The notes under the pieces are model-generated. The model was not told the origin of the DNA. It ran no database searches and saw nothing but the letters and a program-made list of their open reading frames with translations. The translations under genes were made by a program, and so were the position numbers. Shown piece after piece: positions 5,688 through 7,992 of a stretch of 7,992 nt of DNA (within the stretch, counting starts at the first letter, position 1; the number at the start of each line of letters is the position of its first letter). Origin of the DNA: an uncultured Oscillospiraceae bacterium (GTDB lineage Bacteria; Bacillota_A; Clostridia; Oscillospirales; Oscillospiraceae); contig CALXDE010000038.1 in assembly GCA_944386965.1 (NCBI GenBank), positions 1 to 7,992 of the forward strand. The letters are read 5' to 3'.

Positions 5688-7992
5688 GTGAAAGCGATTT
5701 GGAAGAAGTATCGGGGGGCGCTGTGCGTCCTTTTGGCGGTGCTCTGCGGCGTGACGACCCTGGCCGGCTGGGGAGCGCTGACGCTGGACCCCCGCAGCGA
5801 GACGGTGTACATCGGCGACCCGACGGCTTTCCATTACGGGCGGGACGGGAAGAAATACGTCATTGCCAACGGGAGCACCAGCATCCTGGTCCTGGACCAG
5901 GAGAACCGGTATGTCCGCACCATCTCCGGCGGAAAGGAGAGCAAGGGGTTTTACTACGCCCAGACCCTCGCCAGCGACGAGGCGGGCAACCTGTATGTGC
6001 ATGACCGCCTGCTGGGGGATGACGGAAAAAGCGTGGAGAGCGAGCGCATTGCCGTTTTCGACAGCAGCGGAACGTTTGTGGATTTCCTGTATGAGGAGGA
6101 TCACGGGGAGACAGGCGGCGAGAACCGCAACCGGGTCATGGGGCTTACCTGGCGGGATGGGTCCCTCTACTTCGTGCGGGTGGGGATGTCCCGGCTGGAT
6201 CTCCAGCGCCTGGATACAGAAACCGGAGAACTGACACAGGTGGCCGCCTACACCTATCAGGGCGCCTACCGCTTTGTGATGTACTGCGCCATTACGCCGG
6301 AGCTCCAGGTCTGCTTCAGCGATAAATACGGCTCGGTGTGGCTGGCCGCGGAGGACGGCAGCCACAGCTGCCTGTATAACGCCGAGGAACACGGCACGGA
6401 GGCGTTCTACAGCATCGCGACCAATCTGGCCTGCGGGCCGGACGGCAGCGTCTATTTCAACGATGTGGGGCAGCGGGAGATCCGGCGCATCCTGGCCGAC
6501 GGCACGGTGGAGACAGTGGTGGGTCAGGGAGAGACGCTGGGCGCGGCGCCGGAGGCGTTCAACGAGCTACCGATCTACTCCTTCCTTGCCATCACCCCGG
6601 AGGGGACGCTGGCTACCATCTACTGCGAGTATTACTACGACGCGGTAAATGACTACAACATCTATGACTACTACATCTATGCCGAGGACGCCCAGGAAAA
6701 TGTGCTGCTCAACACCGCCGAGGTGGAGAAGTCTCCGGCGGTCCAGTTCGAGGGCTGGGCGGCCTGCGCCGCCCTTGTGCTCCTGGCGGTGCTGCTGCTG
6801 TGCGGCATCGGGTACGTTCTCCATGCCCGCTGGCTGATCAGAATCACCATAAAGGGCCGCATCCAGCTGGCGGTGATCATCACCGCCATGCTCAGCGCCG
6901 TGCTGGTATCCGCTGTGCTGGTGAATGATCTGAACCAGCGGTACGTGGAGGAGCGGGCCAGCAAGATGACCAATCTGGCGGTGATGCTGGCCCGGGATTT
7001 CGCCCCGGAGGATATCCGCAGTCTGGATTCCCCGGAGGACTTCAACAGCCCGGCCTATCAGCGGATCGACTCCTCGGTCAAGGAGATCATGCTCAGCGAC
7101 CTCAACGACGACGGCGCCTACTGCACGGTGTACCGGGAGATCAACGACGTTGTCTGCATTGTCTACTCCGACGAGGGGCTGAACAACGTGGTTTATCCTA
7201 TGAGCGGCGTGTTCGAGGGCTCCATGGAGGAGATGATCTATGAGACTGGCCAGCTCCAGCAGATGTCCGCGTTTTCCAGCGCGGAGGGGCACTACGCCTT
7301 CACCCTGGCGCCCATCACCGATGAGCTCGGCCGCGTCATCGGCCTGATCGAGGTGGGAGCGGATCTCTACGCGTTCACCGCCGCCAACGAGGCGCTGATC
7401 CGGGAGACGATGCTGACGCTGCTGATGATCGTGGTGACCTGCATCCTGCTCTTCTCCGAGGCCACCGTGTTTGTGGACGCCCTGCGCCGCAACCGGCGGG
7501 AGCGGAAGCGGCGTCTGCTCGAGGACGTGGGGATCGTCCGTCCCATCGCGTTTTTGAGCTTCTTTGCCGGCAATATGTCCACCGCCTTCCTGCCGGTGTA
7601 CGGCATGCAGCTGTGGGACGAGTCCATGGGCATCCAGCAGGAGCTGGCGGTGGCTATGCCGCTGTCCGCGGAAGTGCTGTTCGCCGCCATCACGTCTCTG
7701 CTGGGGGGCTTCCTGGTGGATTGGATGGGCACAAGAAAGCAGATTGCCATTGGCGGGACGCTGGTGATGGTGGGGCTTGCCATGTGCGGCTTTGCGCCGA
7801 CGCTGTGGTTCCTCATCGGCGGCAGCGTGCTTTTGGGCGTGGGCGAGGGGCTGGTGCTGGTGGCGCTCAACACCTTCATCAGCAACTACGGCGAGGAGGA
7901 GCAGCGCAACAAGGGCTTCTCCGGCTACAACGCGGCCTACCTCTCCGGCATGAACTGCGGTACGGTGGTGGGTTCCCTGGCCGCTGAACAGT
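5688..7992 (+). CDS. NHL beta-propeller / CACHE-like sensor / MFS transporter fusion (3' partial)
   Basis: One frame is open from GTG 5688 to the window end without a stop (768 residues, incomplete). Domains in order: basic start plus signal anchor (about 9-30); an extracytoplasmic six-bladed propeller of NHL type (about 38-345), with repeats such as LASDEAGNLYVHD and ACGPDGSVYFND...REIRRILADGTVETVVGQG (about 246-281); two membrane helices (about 356-381 and 392-413) joined by a basic cytoplasmic loop; an extracytoplasmic alpha/beta segment (about 414-574) in the position and style of a CACHE sensor, with a membrane-proximal ERASKMTNLAVMLARDF helix; a fourth helix (about 575-596); a very basic linker RRNRRERKRR; and an MFS domain from about 613, with motif A GGFLVDWMGTRKQ (673-685) and a glycine-rich fourth/fifth helix (GVGEGLVLV, GTVVGS). 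The positive-inside charges agree with this topology. MFS proteins move small molecules by ion coupling; a propeller plus sensor attached outside suggests ligand-gated transport or a receptor. The substrate is not predictable. The rest of the MFS domain, perhaps with a further output domain, lies beyond the window. Domain calls are sure for MFS and NHL, moderate for CACHE. Confidence 0.85.
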   Translation, partial: MKAIWKKYRGALCVLLAVLCGVTTLAGWGALTLDPRSETVYIGDPTAFHYGRDGKKYVIANGSTSILVLDQENRYVRTISGGKESKGFYYAQTLASDEAGNLYVHDRLLGDDGKSVESERIAVFDSSGTFVDFLYEEDHGETGGENRNRVMGLTWRDGSLYFVRVGMSRLDLQRLDTETGELTQVAAYTYQGAYRFVMYCAITPELQVCFSDKYGSVWLAAEDGSHSCLYNAEEHGTEAFYSIATNLACGPDGSVYFNDVGQREIRRILADGTVETVVGQGETLGAAPEAFNELPIYSFLAITPEGTLATIYCEYYYDAVNDYNIYDYYIYAEDAQENVLLNTAEVEKSPAVQFEGWAACAALVLLAVLLLCGIGYVLHARWLIRITIKGRIQLAVIITAMLSAVLVSAVLVNDLNQRYVEERASKMTNLAVMLARDFAPEDIRSLDSPEDFNSPAYQRIDSSVKEIMLSDLNDDGAYCTVYREINDVVCIVYSDEGLNNVVYPMSGVFEGSMEEMIYETGQLQQMSAFSSAEGHYAFTLAPITDELGRVIGLIEVGADLYAFTAANEALIRETMLTLLMIVVTCILLFSEATVFVDALRRNRRERKRRLLEDVGIVRPIAFLSFFAGNMSTAFLPVYGMQLWDESMGIQQELAVAMPLSAEVLFAAITSLLGGFLVDWMGTRKQIAIGGTLVMVGLAMCGFAPTLWFLIGGSVLLGVGEGLVLVALNTFISNYGEEEQRNKGFSGYNAAYLSGMNCGTVVGSLAAEQ

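Noticed and set aside
922..6392. Three very long minus-strand open frames (about 680-710 codons each: 922-3048, 2657-4705, 4305-6392)
   Set aside because: They are antisense shadows produced by high G+C codon bias in the real + strand genes. Their products are Pro/Arg/Gln/His-rich, lack recognisable domains, overlap each other and span several gene boundaries.
1..7992. tRNA, rRNA, CRISPR array, insertion sequence, riboswitch or intrinsic terminator
   Set aside because: I saw no cloverleaf, regularly spaced repeats, transposase or terminal inverted repeats, and the largest gap between genes (24 bases) holds only a ribosome-binding site.

Overview
The window is a compact, one-strand (+) operon fragment with a high G+C content (about two thirds by eye), strong purine-rich Shine-Dalgarno sites, GTG/TTG starts and gene gaps of about 25 bases or less. 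NHLM-type export genes, a DUF2156 protein and an NHL-propeller/MFS fusion, with this codon use, suggest a high-GC gut Clostridia genome (Oscillospiraceae-like, e.g. the Oscillibacter/Flavonifractor group). That placement is inference from style and gene content; no rRNA or marker gene is present.

Layout: (1) the last 20 codons of an unidentified gene, 1-65; (2) an HlyD-like membrane-fusion protein of the NHLM bacteriocin secretion type, 72-959; (3) an NHLM-type C39 peptidase/permease/ATPase homologue, 970-3027; (4) the partner NHLM ABC permease/ATPase homologue, starting at an overlapping TTG, 3020-4690; (5) a DUF2156 (lysyl-phosphatidylglycerol synthase C-terminal-like, GNAT-fold) protein, 4704-5663; (6) a very long open frame, 5688 to the window end, encoding a signal anchor, an NHL-type beta-propeller, an extracytoplasmic CACHE-like sensor region and the start of a Major Facilitator Superfamily domain. 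There is no intergenic stretch long enough for an internal promoter or a stable RNA, so all genes are probably co-transcribed.

The striking feature is that the exporter pair looks intact as membrane proteins but is stripped of its known catalytic residues. In protein 3 the C39 Cys/His/Asp positions are Asn/Ser/Ser, and its nucleotide-binding domain lacks the A-loop Tyr, the Walker A GK[ST], the Q-loop Gln, the catalytic Glu and the switch His, but keeps a signature-like LSEGE. Protein 4 has a perfect Walker A and A-loop, but an in-frame gap removes everything from the Q-loop to Walker B, including the signature motif; its Glu and His are also gone. Because ABC sites form between the Walker A of one subunit and the signature of the other, exactly one composite site could survive, probably able to bind ATP but poor at hydrolysing it. 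Both frames are long, open and translationally linked, which argues against simple decay.

My working inference is an 'NHLM pseudo-exporter': a former peptide-export complex (fusion protein plus two ABC subunits) kept for another purpose such as ATP-gated sensing, scaffolding or regulated slow transport, together with a GNAT-like transferase and a sensor-coupled MFS protein. No precursor peptide or maturation enzyme is visible in this window.
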